From Sorex araneus (lineage: Eukaryota > Chordata > Mammalia > Eulipotyphla > Soricidae), in NCBI RefSeq assembly GCF_027595985.1, contig NC_073312.1, forward strand, positions 4,985,051 through 5,049,050: a stretch of DNA of 64,000 nucleotides, read 5' to 3'. Positions 10,573 to 22,043 of this stretch are shown piece after piece; the first letter of the stretch is position 1, and the number at the start of each line of letters is the position of its first letter. A program made the position numbers and the translations under genes. The notes below the pieces were generated by a model. That model worked only from the letters and a program-made list of their open reading frames with translations, was not told the DNA's origin and searched no databases.

Positions 10573-11175
10573 CCCTGCTCTCTCTCTCTCTCTCCCTCTC
10601 TCTCCCTCCCACCCTCTTCCTCTCTCTCCCTCCCTCCTCTCCCTCCCCCTCTCTCTCCCTCTCTCTCTCTCTCCCTCCCTCCTCTCCCTCCCCCTCTCTC
10701 TCCCTCCCCTCCCTCCCTCTCTCTCCCTCCCTCTCCCTCTCTCTTTCTCCCTCTCCCTCCCTCTCTCTCTCCCTCCCTCCCTCTCCCTCCACCTCTCTCT
10801 CCCTCCCCCTCCCTCTCTCTCCCTCCCTCTCCCTTCTCTCTCCCTCCCCCTCCCTCTTTCTCTCTCCCTCCCTCTCCCTCTCTCTCCCTCTCCCTGTCTC
10901 TCTCCTTCCCTCTCCCTCTCTCTCCCTCCCTCCCTCCCTCTCCCTCTCTCTCCCTCTCCCTGTCTCTCTCCCTCCCTCTCCCTGTCTCTCTCCCTCCCTC
11001 TCCCTCTCTCTTTCTCCCTCCCTCTCCCTGTCTCTCTCCCTCCCTCTCCCTGTCTCTCTCTCCCTCCCTCTCCCTTTCTCTCCCTCCCTCCCTCCCTGCC
11101 CCTCCCCCTCTCTCCCTCCCTCTCCCTCCCCCTTTCTCTCCCTCCCTCTCCCTCTTTCTCTCTCTCTTTACCCCT
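10573..11175. repeat. (CCCTCT)n / (CT)n pyrimidine expansion
   Basis: About 600 bp of CTCTCTCCCTCCCTCTCCC-type sequence. The flanks are L1 3' UTR, and the matching position in the copy at 7971-8272 is the short GAGAGAGAGTAAG tract. Confidence 0.92.
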
Positions 11176-11350
11176 CTTTATCTCTCCTCCTCTCTCTTCT
11201 TTCAGGCTCTGAGAGTTTGCAAGTCTGTTTCTGAAAGGCTATGTGTTTCACCTTACCTCCTTTCATCACTCAGTTCTTGTTCAAAGTGATCATTTCCAGT
11301 TATCATTGTCATAGTGGTCCCTTCTCTGCCCTAAATGCACCCCTGCACAC

Positions 11351-12287
11351 TCACCACAGCCCCCATTCGTAGCAAGTTTCCAAATGCTTCTGGCCCTTGT
11401 TTCTACTGTCACTGGGTATTAGTCTCATACATTCTTTTTTTAAAAAAAATATTTCACAACTAAATATAGCATTTCTGCATTGTGTTTTGGGTCCCCAGGG
11501 TATGTTCTCAGGAGTGGTATTGCTGGGTTGTATCACTGTATCACTGTCATCCCGTTGCTCATCAATTTGCTCGAGCGGGCACCAGTAACGTCTCCATGGT
11601 GAGACTTCTTGTTACTGTTTTTGGCATATCAAGTAAAGCCACAGGTAGCTTGCCAGGCTCTGCCATGCGGGCAAGATACTCTCGGTAGCTTGTCGGGCTC
11701 TCCGAGAGGGGTTGTACGGAAGTTCAATTTTGAGTTTTGTTGAGGAATTCCCATACTGTTTTTTAAAAAAGGCTGGACCAGTCAGCATTCCCACGAGCAG
11801 TGAGAGTTCCTTTCCCCTGGCACCTATACTGGCACCGGTTGTTCTTGTTCTTTTTGATGTGTGCCAGTCTCTGTGGCATAGGATGATATCTCGTTGTCGT
11901 TTCAATTTGTATCTCCCTAATAATTAGTGATAGAGATAATTTTTTCATGGGCCTTTTGACTATTTGTATTTCTTCTTTAAGGAAGTTTCTGTTCATTTCT
12001 TTCTCCATTTTTTGATGGGGATAAATTTTTTTCTTGTACAGTTCTACCAGTGCCTTATATTTTGATATTAATTCCTTACCAGATGAATGTTGGGTAAATA
12101 AATAAGTTTCCTCATTCCATGGATTGTCTTTGTTCCTGGTTACCATTTCCTTTGAGGTGCAGAAGCTTCTTAATTTAATGTAGTCCTGGTTGTTTATCTT
12201 TGCTTCCCCTTGCTTGGTCAGTGGGGTCTCATCTTCGATGATGCCTTTAGCTTCAATGTCATGGAGAATTCTTACTTCTTCCTCCAT
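11351..12287 (-). pseudogene. L1 ORF2 remnant: C-terminal segment
   Basis: The frame 11763-12287 reads through the L1 C-terminal region (NPWNEETYLFTQHSSGKELI, then MEKEMNRNFLKEEIQIVKRP, then the Cys-containing NNRCQYRC). It resumes after the SINE at 11531-11710 as TPLL/PGDPKHNAE-type sequence. The zinc-knuckle-like Cys motif is only partly retained. Confidence 0.82.
11531..11710 (-). mobile_element. SINE, type B (tail part only)
   Basis: TATCACTGTATCACTGTCAT, CTCGAGCGGGCACCAGTAAC to GGGCTCTCCGAGAGG. The tRNA head is missing. Sits within the L1 C-terminal segment. Confidence 0.88.
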
Positions 12288-12576
12288 GTACCTTATGGAT
12301 TCAAGTCTGATATTGAGATCTTAAATCCATTTTGACCTGACTTTTGTGCCCGACCTTAGAAAGATAAAGGTCTGAGTTCATTATTATTATTATTATTATT
12401 TGCATGCAGCTGACCCGTTTTCCCAAAACCACTTGTTGAAGAGGATTTCCTTGCTCTGCTTCATATTTTTTTCTCCTTTCTAAGGAGTAAATAAATGATC
12501 ATATATTTGAGGGGTCTGTGCCAGGATATCCAACTCTTTTCCACTGAACTGAGGGTCTCCCTCTATCCCAATACCA

Positions 12577-12831
12577 GTAGCACAGCACAGTAGCACAGTC
12601 GTCCCATTGTTCATTCATTTGCTCGAGCGGGCACCAGTAATGTCTCCATTGTGAGACTTGTTGTGACTGTTTTTGGCATATCGAATATGCTCCGGGTAGC
12701 TTGCTAGGCTCTGCCGTGCGGGCGGGATACTCTTGGTAGCTTGCGGGCTCTCCAAGAAGGAAGGAGGAATCAAACCTGGGTCTGCTGCGTGTAAGGCAAA
12801 TGCTTTACCCGCTGTGCTATAGCTCCAGCCC
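12577..12831 (-). mobile_element. SINE, type B, nearly full length
   Basis: Reverse copy from the (CACAGTAG)-like tail to GCTATAGCTCCAGCCC, inserted in L1 ORF2. Confidence 0.9.
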
Positions 12832-13139
12832 ATCCTTGGAGAAAAGTAGATGGGAAGCATCACCTTCCCCAATTGCAAACTGTACTGCAAAGCGGTAGCA
12901 ATTAAAACAGCATGGTATTGGGACGCCATACCAAGTTGGGGAAGGTGATGTTTCCCATCTTCTCTTCCCCAAGGGTTGCTTTAGCTATTTGTGAGGGTTT
13001 ATTGTTCCATATGAACTTCAGGAGTTTTTTTTTTTGAAAACTGTCATGGTTTCCTTATAGGAACTGTACTGAATCTGTATAATGCTTTGGGAGTATTGCC
13101 ATTTTGACAATGTTAATTCTCCCAATCGGTGACCAGGGG

Positions 13140-14259
13140 TGTGTAAAAATAAAAAGAAAGGTGAGCGCGGGCGATGGCGAGGCAGGCGAAGGAAGGAAGA
13201 AGGCCAAACTGGTTGCTCGATCGGTTTATTTCATGTCCATCTCCATTCTCCTCTGATTCTCCTCCTGCTTCTTTCTCCCCCATCCTACTTCATTCTCTCT
13301 CTCTCTCTGCCTCTCTCCCGGCTCTTGATCTCTCTCTCGATCTGTGGATCTGGCCCCCGTGGATCTGGCCCCCAACCCACTCTTACAGCCTAGTTAAATC
13401 TCCCCTGCATGAGGGGGTTGGGGCATACACATAGGTGTGGTCAGCAATAGGGTAAGGTTCTTTTCCCACAGGGGATGCTTCTCCTAGGACTTAATTCTCT
13501 TTCAGCAGGAGGATCCACCCAAGGGCAGAGTCCCATGAATGTGTTTCTCTTCTCCTCAGCCAGCAAACATATAAGAATTCATAATATTAATTATTTTGTA
13601 TGGACACAATAAGAGATGCATTAAAGCTTATAGAATTGCTCTTCTGGGGCCATCTCAATCTCAGACTACAGTGCTCAGGCCAGATCAGTCTTTCCTATCC
13701 CTGGCAGGGTCCCAGTCTCATAATTACTATTGGATCATGACAGCATTTGTCTATGATCAAGCTCTTAACTTATAGTTAAGAATTAGGCACTTTGGCCAGG
13801 CCCATCTCGATGCCAGGGTAGCACATAACTCACCGCTTGCCCTGGATCCTTCCCGTCCCACATCGGGGACCCTACTTTGGGGTGCTAGGAACTGAGGGCA
13901 ACTGAGGCTTAAGTGGAGAAAGCAGATGCCCAGGAGGGAATATCGAGGCCAATTAAGTCTTAAGTTATAAAAACATAATATTGTCTTCTTGTGTCTATAC
14001 AAAAAAGACATAGCTTTAAAGTAAATTATTCAAAAGGCATAAAGAGGAGAGAAAGGCAATGTTATAATATTCAGTGTCCTAGGAAGTTCTGACCTTACAA
14101 ATTAGCAGAGTCAGATTAAGGGAAGAGCAGATAAACTGGTAGAATTGGTTACAGATAAACAAAGGAATGGGAGTGACTCGGGAGCACTTTGATGGGTGTG
14201 ACTGATAAACCTAAGCTCCTAGTGGCAAGGGGGAAAGGACAAACCAATGATATCCAACA
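13140..14259 (-). mobile_element. Solo LTR of an endogenous retrovirus, minus orientation
   Basis: 1,120 bp starting TGTGT and ending CAACA (TG...CA ends), flanked by AGGGG at 13135-13139 and again at 14260-14264. L1 ORF2 sequence resumes directly on each side. Read on the minus strand it has AATAAA (13225-13230) some 90 bases before its 3' end. No internal retroviral genes are present, so recombination has removed them. The 5-bp duplication is compatible with more than one ERV class. Confidence 0.85.
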
Positions 14260-14269
14260 AGGGGCTGTG

Positions 14270-15101
14270 TCTCCATCTCCTCGTGTCCTCATTTCTTGAA
14301 GTAGTGCTTTATAGTTTTCTTTGCATAGGTCTTCCACCTCTTCAGTTAAGCCCATTTTGAGGTACTTGATTTTCTGAGGCACTATTGTGAATGGGACTTT
14401 TTTTTTTTTTTTTTAAATCTCTTTCTTCTCCTTTATTATTTGTATATAGGAAAGCCATAGACTTTTGAGTATTGGTTTTGTAACCTGCCACTTTACTATA
14501 CAAACCTATTGTTCCTAGGAGCTCTTTGGTAGCGTCTTTAGGATTTTCTAGATATAGTACCATGTCATCTGCAAATAGTGAAAGCTTGACTTCTTCCTTT
14601 TCTATCTGGGTGCCTTTGACATATTTTTCTTGCTTAACTGCTATGGCAAGTACTTATATTATACTTATACAGTACAATATTGAATTGGAGTGGCGAGAGT
14701 GGACAATCCTGCCTTGTGCCTGATATTAGAGGGAAGGCTTTTAGTTCTTCCCCATTGAGAATAATAATTCTTGTATTATTGTTATAAATGGCTTTGATAT
14801 ATTGAGGAAAGTTCCTTCAGCTCCATTTTATTGAGGTTTTAAAAACCATGAATGGGTACTGGATCTTGATAAATGCTTTCTCTGAATCTATTGAGATGAT
14901 CATATGATTTTAAAATTTCTTTTATTGATATTGTGTATTATGTTGGCTGACTTGTGAATGTTAAACCATCCTTGCATTCCTGGGATGAATCCTACTTGGT
15001 CATGGTATGTAATCTTTTTGATGAGCTGTCAAATTCTGTTTGCTAGTATTTTGTTGAGTATTTTGCATCTGTGTTTATCAGGGATATCAGCCTGTAATTA
15101 C

Positions 15102-15157
<56 letters not shown>

Positions 15158-16600
15158 TGCCTCTATCTGCATTTGGCATCAGGGTGATGTTCGCTTTATA
15201 GAAACTGTTTTTGGAATTTTCTATTTCTTCATTTTCATGAAAAAGATTGAATAAGACTTGCAGTAGACCCTATTTAAGTTTTAAATAATTCACTAGTGAA
15301 TCCTTCTGGACCTGGACTTTGGTTTTTGGGAAGACTTCTGGTAACTGTTCTCTGATAGTGATAGTTCTGTTCAGGTACTCCAAATCATCTTGGTTGAGCC
15401 TTGGGTGGTATAGGAATCCAGGAATTTATCCATTTCTTCTAGATTCTGTTTCATGACATAAAGATTCACAAAGTCATCTCTGATGATCCTTTGATTTCTG
15501 TGGTTTCTATTGTGATGTCTCCCCTTTCATTTCTGATTCAGTTTATTAGGATTTGTTAGAGATTTATCTAGCTTATTTTTTCAAAGAACCAGCTCTTGAT
15601 TTCATTCATCTTTTGGACTTTTTTGGAATTCCAGCTCATTAATTTCTGCTCTAAATTTTATTATTTCCTTCTTCCTGTCTGGTTTGGGCTCCTTTAACTG
15701 GTCATTTTTCAAGATCTTAAGCTGTGAAGAAGTGAAGTTATTTATATGGGCCGTCCCTTCCAGATGAATGCTTTCTGAGCTATGAACTTTCCTCTTAACG
15801 CTTTTGCTATTTCCCACAAGTTCTGGTTGCTTGTGTCTTCATTCTTGTTTGTTTCCAAGAATCTTTTGATTTCCTCTCTGATCCACTGGTTGTTCAGTAG
15901 CGACCTGTTTAGTTTTCAGGTATTTGATTTGATTCTCCATTTCTGAGTGATTAACTTTTATTTTCAGTGCATCATGATCTGAGAAGATAGTTGATACAAT
16001 TTTTATCCTCTTGATTTTATGGATGTTTGTGGCTCAGAATCTAGTCTGTCTTGGAGAATGTCCCATGCATACTGGAGAAGAATGTGTATTTGGCTTTTGG
16101 AGGATGAAAATTCCTGTATATATCTACTAGTCCTCTCTCTTCCACCATTTCTTCCTTCAAAGTCAGTATTTCCTTGCTGATTTTTTTCTTGTTGATCTAT
16201 CAAGAGGTGATAAAGTGGTGTTGAAATCTCTAATTACTATTGTGTTCGTATCAATGCCTTCCTTGAAGTCTATTAGCAATTACTTTAAGTATTTTTTTTC
16301 TGGTCTCTCATTGGGTGAATATATTTAGGAGTGCAATTTCTTCCTGGTATACAAACCCCTTTATTATTAAGAAATAGCCTTCTCTGTCCCTCTTAAGCTT
16401 GTCCAGCCTGAAATCCATGACGTCAGATACTGTTACGGCCATCTCGGCCTCTTTTCAGCCTTTGATTTTGAGTCTGTATTTGCTCTGACTGTTCAAATGT
16501 GTTTCTTGTAGGCAGCAGAATGTTTGATTCCATTTTTAAATCCATTTTGCCACTCGGTGTCTCTTAATTGGTGCTCTGAGACCATTGACGTTAGAGAGAT
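14270..16600 (-). pseudogene. L1 ORF2 remnant: endonuclease end and reverse transcriptase
   Basis: Short minus-strand frames 16003-16203, 15602-15817, 14342-14563 and 14149-14382 cover successive ORF2 parts. These are the end of the endonuclease (IQEFSSSKSQIHILLQYAWD), the linker (LKEPKPDRKKEIIKFRAEIN), the RT palm with the FADD motif, and the thumb (VEDLCKENYKALLQEM). Frameshifts and stops separate them, so no functional product is possible. Confidence 0.85.
15102..15157. repeat. (GT)n microsatellite
   Basis: About 27 GT units inside the L1 RT region. Confidence 0.92.
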
Positions 16601-16620
16601 TATGGCCCCGGGGCTTTGTG

Positions 16621-17797
16621 CCCTCTTCCTGTGAAAGTTGGGAGTGCTGTGGGGTTTGTCTTGCCTTCACGTAGCCCCTTCAGTCACTCTTTCAAAATGG
16701 GTTTTGAGTCTATGAATTTCCTGGGCTGTCAGAGGGTCCATCTCTAGAGCCACTTGCTACCTTATTTATGTGGCCGCCGAAGGATAGAAGTGGAAGGGGG
16801 TAGAGGTCGGCGCAGGGGAGGGTCTGTCCTAGCGGGAGCCCCCTAACTGTGGGACTTGGTCTCTTCCCGCCTGCGTATGTGGGTGCTAGTGGGCGTTCCT
16901 GATGGGTGGAAGCCTGAGCCCCATGTCTGCATCCTCCTAGAACCCGCGAAGTATCTTGGAGACCAGGTCTTGGTGGTCGTGGCTCAATCTGGCCTCGGAT
17001 GGACTGGACTAGGCTGGAAACAGGGGCCTCACCCATGGGGGGCTCCGGGAGCAGAGACACAGTCCTGGGGCCGCACGGAGGCAGGCAGGAGGCGGGGCTC
17101 TCCTGAGGTGCCCTGAGCGTGTGGTGCTTGGATCTGGGGCTCCACAAACAGGCCCAGACTCTGCTCCCAGACCTCCCAGCCGCCCCTGCCCCCCTCTGGT
17201 GCTGGCCACTGGGCCCGGTCATGCCGCCCTGCCCTTCGCCCTGTCCCTGGTGGGGTTCGGGGAGAGACGAAGGGTGTTGGGGCGGTTCTGGGGACTGAGG
17301 CTCCCAGGAAGGGGCCCCGAGGCCCGGATAATAACCTGGGGGTGGAGCATGGACCTGCCTCAGTCCCCGGCAGCCATGGCCCCGGTGTCCCCCCGCAAGG
17401 CCGGGTGCAGGCCCCAGCCCGGGACGCCGGGGACCGCCGGAGAGCCCCCGCGCCTGCCTTCCCGTCACAGGGAAATTGGAAGCACATGGCTGACGCTCCC
17501 AGGCTTGTTTTGAATTTTCAACCCTCAGCTGCCCAGCTGCAGATCTGTGTGGCTCTTCACACTGTTCCGGAACTTTCGCTGGGGTGCGCTGGAGGCCCCG
17601 TGGCCAGTGGGTCGGGATGTCTGGAAGGAACCGGCCGGTCCCACGGGAAATGCCCGCCCAGCACCGCGCCCCTGCAGGCTGTCCCTGGCTAGGAGCCCTG
17701 CCTTTCTTCGGAATGTTCCAGGGCTCCCCCACCCCCCAAACAACCCAGACCACTAGCAGCTGGAAGCCTCCCTCTCCACTCCTCCCTCCCCCACAGC
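16621..17797. other. Unique intergenic sequence
   Basis: GC-rich from 16740. The 375-codon minus frame across it starts in SINE sequence and is Pro/Gly/Ser-rich without a domain. Confidence 0.5.
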
Positions 17798-17809
17798 CTG
17801 TGCCTTTTT

Positions 17810-17986
17810 TTTTTTTTTGGCTTTTTTTGGGGGTCACACTTGGCTATGCTCAGAAGTTACTCCTGGCTCTGCACTCAGGAATTACCCCTGGCAGTGCTCA
17901 GGGGACCATATGGGATGCTGGGAATCGAACCCGGGTCGGCCGTGTGCAAGGCAAACGCCCTACCCGCTGTGCTATCACTCCAGCCC
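17810..17986 (-). mobile_element. SINE, type A, young-looking
   Basis: Intact reverse copy with long T-tail. Target duplication CTGTGCCTTTT at 17798-17808 and 17990-18000. Read in the SINE orientation it begins AAAAGG, as expected for L1-type priming. Confidence 0.93.
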
Positions 17987-18000
17987 CGTCTGTGCCTTTT

Positions 18001-18941
18001 TATCCCACTGACAAGTCCTCAAGTTCATGGCTAAAGCGAGCAGTGTCTCCCTCAGCAGCATAAAGCAGGGGTGAAGGCAACTGGGGGGCTCTGGGGAGGG
18101 CCGTGGGGTGCCCACAGGGTCCCCTGGTGCATAAGACTTTCCCGACGAAGTTCGAGGGGAGATCCAGGTCAGGCGGGAGCCTGCCTGTCCCCAGGGCTGT
18201 GTGCTCTCTGCAGGGTAAGGCGCTGAGCCCCAGGGGATGCTGGTCTCCGCAGCTGTGACAGGGAAAGGTGGGGCAGGGGTCTCAGCTGCGGGCCGAGGGG
18301 CTGCTCCGGGGAGGTGCCGCAGAGACCCGCCAGAGCAGCGAGGACAGGCCTTCTACCCTGTGCAATCAGGGACACAAAACGGTCTTGACAGGCTGGCCCT
18401 GCCCTCCCCAGGGGGCGGGTCTTGCTGGACCAAGAGATCAGAGGTGCCCACGTTTCCCCGCTGACTCTGGGGGAGGCCCAGAGAAAACTCCCAAGAAGGG
18501 AGAGCCAGGAATCAGGATTTGGATACCTTGCGAATGAGTGGGTGAGAGTTAGAACAGTTGAGTTTTCCAAAGTGGCCCCTTTGCACTCAGCAGGGGGCAA
18601 GGGCTGGTACAAAGCAAGTCCAGGCCCTGGTTCATCAGGACTGGCACAGCCCAATGGTGGGAGAACTGTCACCAAGGTGATGCCGACCAGGGCTGGGTTA
18701 TTGCGAGTCATCAGGGAGGGGCAGCCCCAAGGCCCCTTGGAGCTCTAGTGAGGTGACAGAGTGCAGAATCCCTGCTTAGGTCCCCGCTCCACCTGCTGGT
18801 CACGGGAGCCCGGACAAAGTGCTTCACCGTCTCCCTGGGCTCACGCCCCAGCCAACCAGCAGGCGAGACTGCCCGTGGGGCCTGCCAGGGCAGGGGGAGA
18901 GTCGGCCTGTCACTGGCCATCAGTGACTCTCTGTTGGAAGA
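18001..18941. other. Unique intergenic sequence
   Basis: Moderately GC-rich. No exon or repeat recognised. Confidence 0.5.
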
Positions 18942-18954
18942 ATGACACGGTCCA

Positions 18955-19140
18955 GGGGCTGGAGCAGTAGCACAGTAGGGAGGGCGTTTGCCTTGCATGC
19001 AGTCGACCCGGGTTCGATTCCCAGCATCCCATAGGGTTCCCAAGCACCGCCAGGAGTATTCCTGAGTTCAGAGCCAGGAGTGACCCCTGAGCATCGCTGG
19101 GTGTGACCCTAAAAAGCAAAAAGAAAAAAAAAGAAAAAAA
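18955..19140 (+). mobile_element. SINE, type A, with A-rich tail
   Basis: GGGGCTGGAGCAGTAGCACA to GTGTGACCCTAAAAAGC plus (A)nG tail. Direct repeats ATGACACGGTCCA at 18942-18954 and 19141-19153. Confidence 0.95.
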
Positions 19141-19329
19141 ATGACACGGTCCAGAGGACGAGTTGAACAGATAAACAGAAAACAAAGGCAGGGCGGCCGT
19201 GGGCAGTGGGCCAGGCTGGATGTCCAGGATCAACAGGCTCGGCCACGAAACACACAGGGAGACTCAGGGGATGCCAGTTTCATCGGAGGCACACAACTAA
19301 CCGATATTTTGGCATCGTCGTAAGATTTC

Positions 19330-19790
19330 CAAGAGGATGTTTACAAATCGGAGTGGGTTTTTTTTTTCTCTTTTAATCATGCATTTCAATTAAATTCACT
19401 CTATTCTGTGAAATTGTTGTAGCAGCCACTATCTCTCTCTCTCTGTACACTAATTAGCAATCAAAATGCCGGCGTGCTTTGCAGATTAGGCAAAGGCTGG
19501 CAAAGATGATCTTTGGCTCACTGGAAAACAAAAATTAATAAGTGTGTGAGATTCTTTCTAATAATCTTCGTGGCTTAATGAGCTCTGGAAACTTGCCGGA
19601 GAACGAGGCAAGCCTTCAAGCCTGACAACTCAGATATTTTAAAGTGATATTCCCAAATCTCGCCCTGATGAAAAAGCAAAGGGAAAGACATCGGATCTGG
19701 GCTTCCATTTGTCCCGAATAGCTCACGTTTTCTTCCCACCCCTCTGGAAGCGGTGGGCATCTTCATTTCTGGCACACCATCTAACTGATC
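19330..19790. promoter_or_regulatory. AT-richer unique island, candidate conserved non-coding element
   Basis: Low in CpG and free of repeats, unlike its surroundings. Contains ACTAATTAGCAATCAAAATG (homeodomain-type TAATTA) at 19449-19468 and TTAATGAGCTC. Conservation cannot be tested here. Confidence 0.3.
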
Positions 19791-19800
19791 TTTTTATTTC

Positions 19801-19941
19801 TTTGTGGGCCACACCTGGTGGTGCTCAGGGCTTAGTCCTGGCTCTTTGTGCACGGGTCACTCTTGGTGGGGCTCTGGGGGTCAAACCTGGGTCGGTCACG
19901 TGCAAGACAATTCCCCACCCTTGTGCTGTCTCTCTGGCCCC
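19801..19941 (-). mobile_element. SINE, type A (old)
   Basis: GTGGGCCACACCTGGTGGTG to TGTGCTGTCTCTCTGGCCCC, many substitutions. Confidence 0.7.
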
Positions 19942-20159
19942 AAATGCAGCTGATCTTGACATTGGTAGTTCAAGTACTGCCCTGGGCAGAATACAGGAGA
20001 CGCTAATCACCACAGGAGCCATGACGGGAATGGGGCTCCTAATCGTTCTAGAACCTGCCAAGCTCCCAGGGGAGTTGAAAATCTGCTCAGTTCGAGTCAA
20101 CGCAACAGTTTGTCATCCCTCTGCATTTCTTTACTTTTATCTGGCCTGCGTCTAAGACC

Positions 20160-21165
20160 GTATCCTAGTCTGCGTCCAAGCGACGTCCGTGTCCTGTGAA
20201 AGCCCTCGGCTCTGTCCCTGGCCACCTCACACCCAAGGCAAGTCCATGTCTAGCTCCAAACCTGCAGCTACTTGAAAGTCCGAGTCCATGTCCACGTCGG
20301 CCATCTGAGTCCAGGCCGCGTCCTGTCCTGCACGGAATCCACGTGGAAGTCGGGTCCGAGTCCGTGTCCACCTCAAGTCCCATCCACGCCTCTGAGGAAG
20401 GTCCAGTTCACGTCCAAGTCCAGGTCCCTGTCCGGACCTGAATCCAAGGCCCTGCCCGAGGCTGTCCAAGGCGGGGGCTCAGTCCATCCCAGCTCCGGGC
20501 GTAGGGCCTGTGCATGGCCACACGTGTGCCGGAGCCTATGGCCGTGGCCGCCCACCTGTTTGAATGTAGGCTTATGTCCCTGCCCATGTATCTGATATAT
20601 CTGTGTCCGTGTCTCTGTCCATGTCCGTGTCTCTGTCCATGTCCCTGCCCATGTCTCTGATATATCTGTGTCCATGTCCCTGTCTCTGTCATGTCCATGT
20701 CTCTGTCCATGTCCATGTCTCTGTCCATGTCTCTGTATATATCTGTGTTCGTGTCTCTGTCCGTGTCTCTGTCCATGTCCGTGTCTCTGACCATGTCCAT
20801 GTCTCTGTCCATGTCTCTGTATATATCTGTGTTCGTGTCTCTGTCCGTGTCTCTGTCCATGTCCGTGTCTCTGTCCATGTCCATGTCTCTGTCCATGTCT
20901 GTGTCTCTGTCCATGTCTCTGTATATATCTGTGTTCGTGTCTCTGTCCGTGTCTCTGTCCATGTCCGTGTCTCTGACCATGTCCATGTCTCTGTCCATGT
21001 TCGTGTCTCTGTCCATGTCTCTGTATATATCTGTGTTCGTGTCTCTGTCCGTGTCTCTGTCCATGTTCGTGTCTCTGTCCATGTCCGTGTCTCTGTCCGT
21101 GTCTGAGTCTCAGTATCTGTCTGTCTCGGTCCATGTCCACATCACAGTCCCTCTCCGGGCCCATC
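20160..21165. repeat. 12-bp minisatellite (GTCTCTGTCCAT) with higher-order repeat
   Basis: 20575-21130 is nearly pure GTCTCTGTCCATGTCC-type sequence. The marker GTATATATCTG recurs at 20735, 20819, 20921 and 21023, spacings of 84, 102 and 102 bp. 20160-20575 holds older, degenerate units. Confidence 0.92.
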
Positions 21166-21715
21166 TGTACCTACGACCCGTGGCCATGCCCGCCTTTCAC
21201 AGACACACAGGCACACACACGTCTGTTAGAAAGTGCTGCTGTGGCCTCTCAGGCCAAGTGCTCAGTTGGTTACTTGGGGGGTGTCTGGCCACACTTGGGA
21301 ACCCTCAGGGGCTGCCTGTGGCTCTGTGCGTGGGTGTCACTCCAAGTAGCCCTCGGGGGTGCTGTGGGGTCGGGGCTCTCAGCCGGGCCCACGCACGCAC
21401 CCAGCCCAGCTCTCCGGGACCAAAGCAGCCTTGGAGGAAGGGCAGGCAGCCGCCTCCCCGGCCGAGTTGCGCCTTTTCCCAGTGAGAGGACTCGTGAGCC
21501 CGCGGGGTCCTCTATTCCCTGGGGCTCCGCTGTCCCCCGAGGCCACACCCACAGTCCAGACACCCAGACTCAGCCCTCCTCCCTTGGCACGCCCCGTCCA
21601 CACCGCAGGACTGGGGCCCTGCATTCAGCCAGGCCCTGCTTGGCTCTCCCGGGGCTCGCTCGCCAAGGTCCAGAGAACGGGGGTGGCGGGGATTCCGCTA
21701 AACACCTGCAGAGCA

Positions 21716-21896
21716 GTGGACTGGAGACAGTGCAGTGGACGGGGCACGTGCAAGCAGCAGACCTGGGTTTGATCTCCGGCACCACATGCCCTGAACCCCG
21801 CCAGGAGTGATGCCTGAGCACAGAACTGGGAGTGATCCCTGAGCACTGCTGGGTGTACTTCTTCTCAAACACAGAATGAAACAAAACAAAACAAAC
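21716..21896 (+). mobile_element. SINE, type A (diverged)
   Basis: CTGGAGACAGTGCAGTGGAC head, GGGTTTGATCTCC B box, ends GCACTGCTGGGTGTACTTC followed by an ACAAA tail. Confidence 0.75.
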
Positions 21897-21923
21897 CCTT
21901 CAGTGCACGGGACAATGGCACAG

Positions 21924-22040
21924 GAAGATGCGTCTGTCTGCCAAGGTCACAATGAAGATGTGTCTGTCTGCCAAGGTCACAATGAAGATGCGTCTGTCTG
22001 CCAAGGTCACAATGAAGATGTGTCTGTCTGCCAAGGTCAG
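21924..22040. repeat. 30-bp tandem repeat, four units
   Basis: GAAGATG(C/T)GTCTGTCTGC units. The variable base alternates C, T, C, T over the four units. Confidence 0.93.
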
Positions 22041-22043
22041 CTG

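Larger units (their letters stand above)
10431..16620 (-). mobile_element. LINE-1, degenerate, 5'-truncated, minus strand
   Basis: On the minus strand the order is endonuclease-end, reverse transcriptase, C-terminal segment, 3' UTR, as in mammalian L1 ORF2. Recognisable pieces are [12 protein letters not shown] (about 14545-14580), GRINIVKMAILPK (about 13092-13130), NNRCQYRC (about 11820-11850) and PRGP/PGDPK-type C-terminal sequence near 11490. The element is broken by frameshifts, a (CCCTCT)n expansion, two type B SINEs, a (GT)n run and a solo LTR. The 5' limit is a judgement, since similarity fades after about 16600. Confidence 0.88.

Noticed and set aside
10245-11289. 329- and 282-codon Ser-Leu-Pro frames
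   Set aside because: Translation of the (CCCTCT)n tract in all three frames.
16710-17837. 375-codon minus-strand frame
   Set aside because: Its start lies in a SINE (MTPKKSQKKKK), and the rest is low-complexity with no recognisable domain.
21245-21370. Possible minus-strand SINE
   Set aside because: Weak similarity (GTCTGGCCACACTTGG, CAGGGGCTGCCTGTGGCTCT) with no B box.
20373-21485. Asp-Arg-Met/Ser-Val-Leu-type repetitive frames of about 260 codons
   Set aside because: Both strands of the 12-bp minisatellite are open because the unit lacks stops and is a multiple of three.
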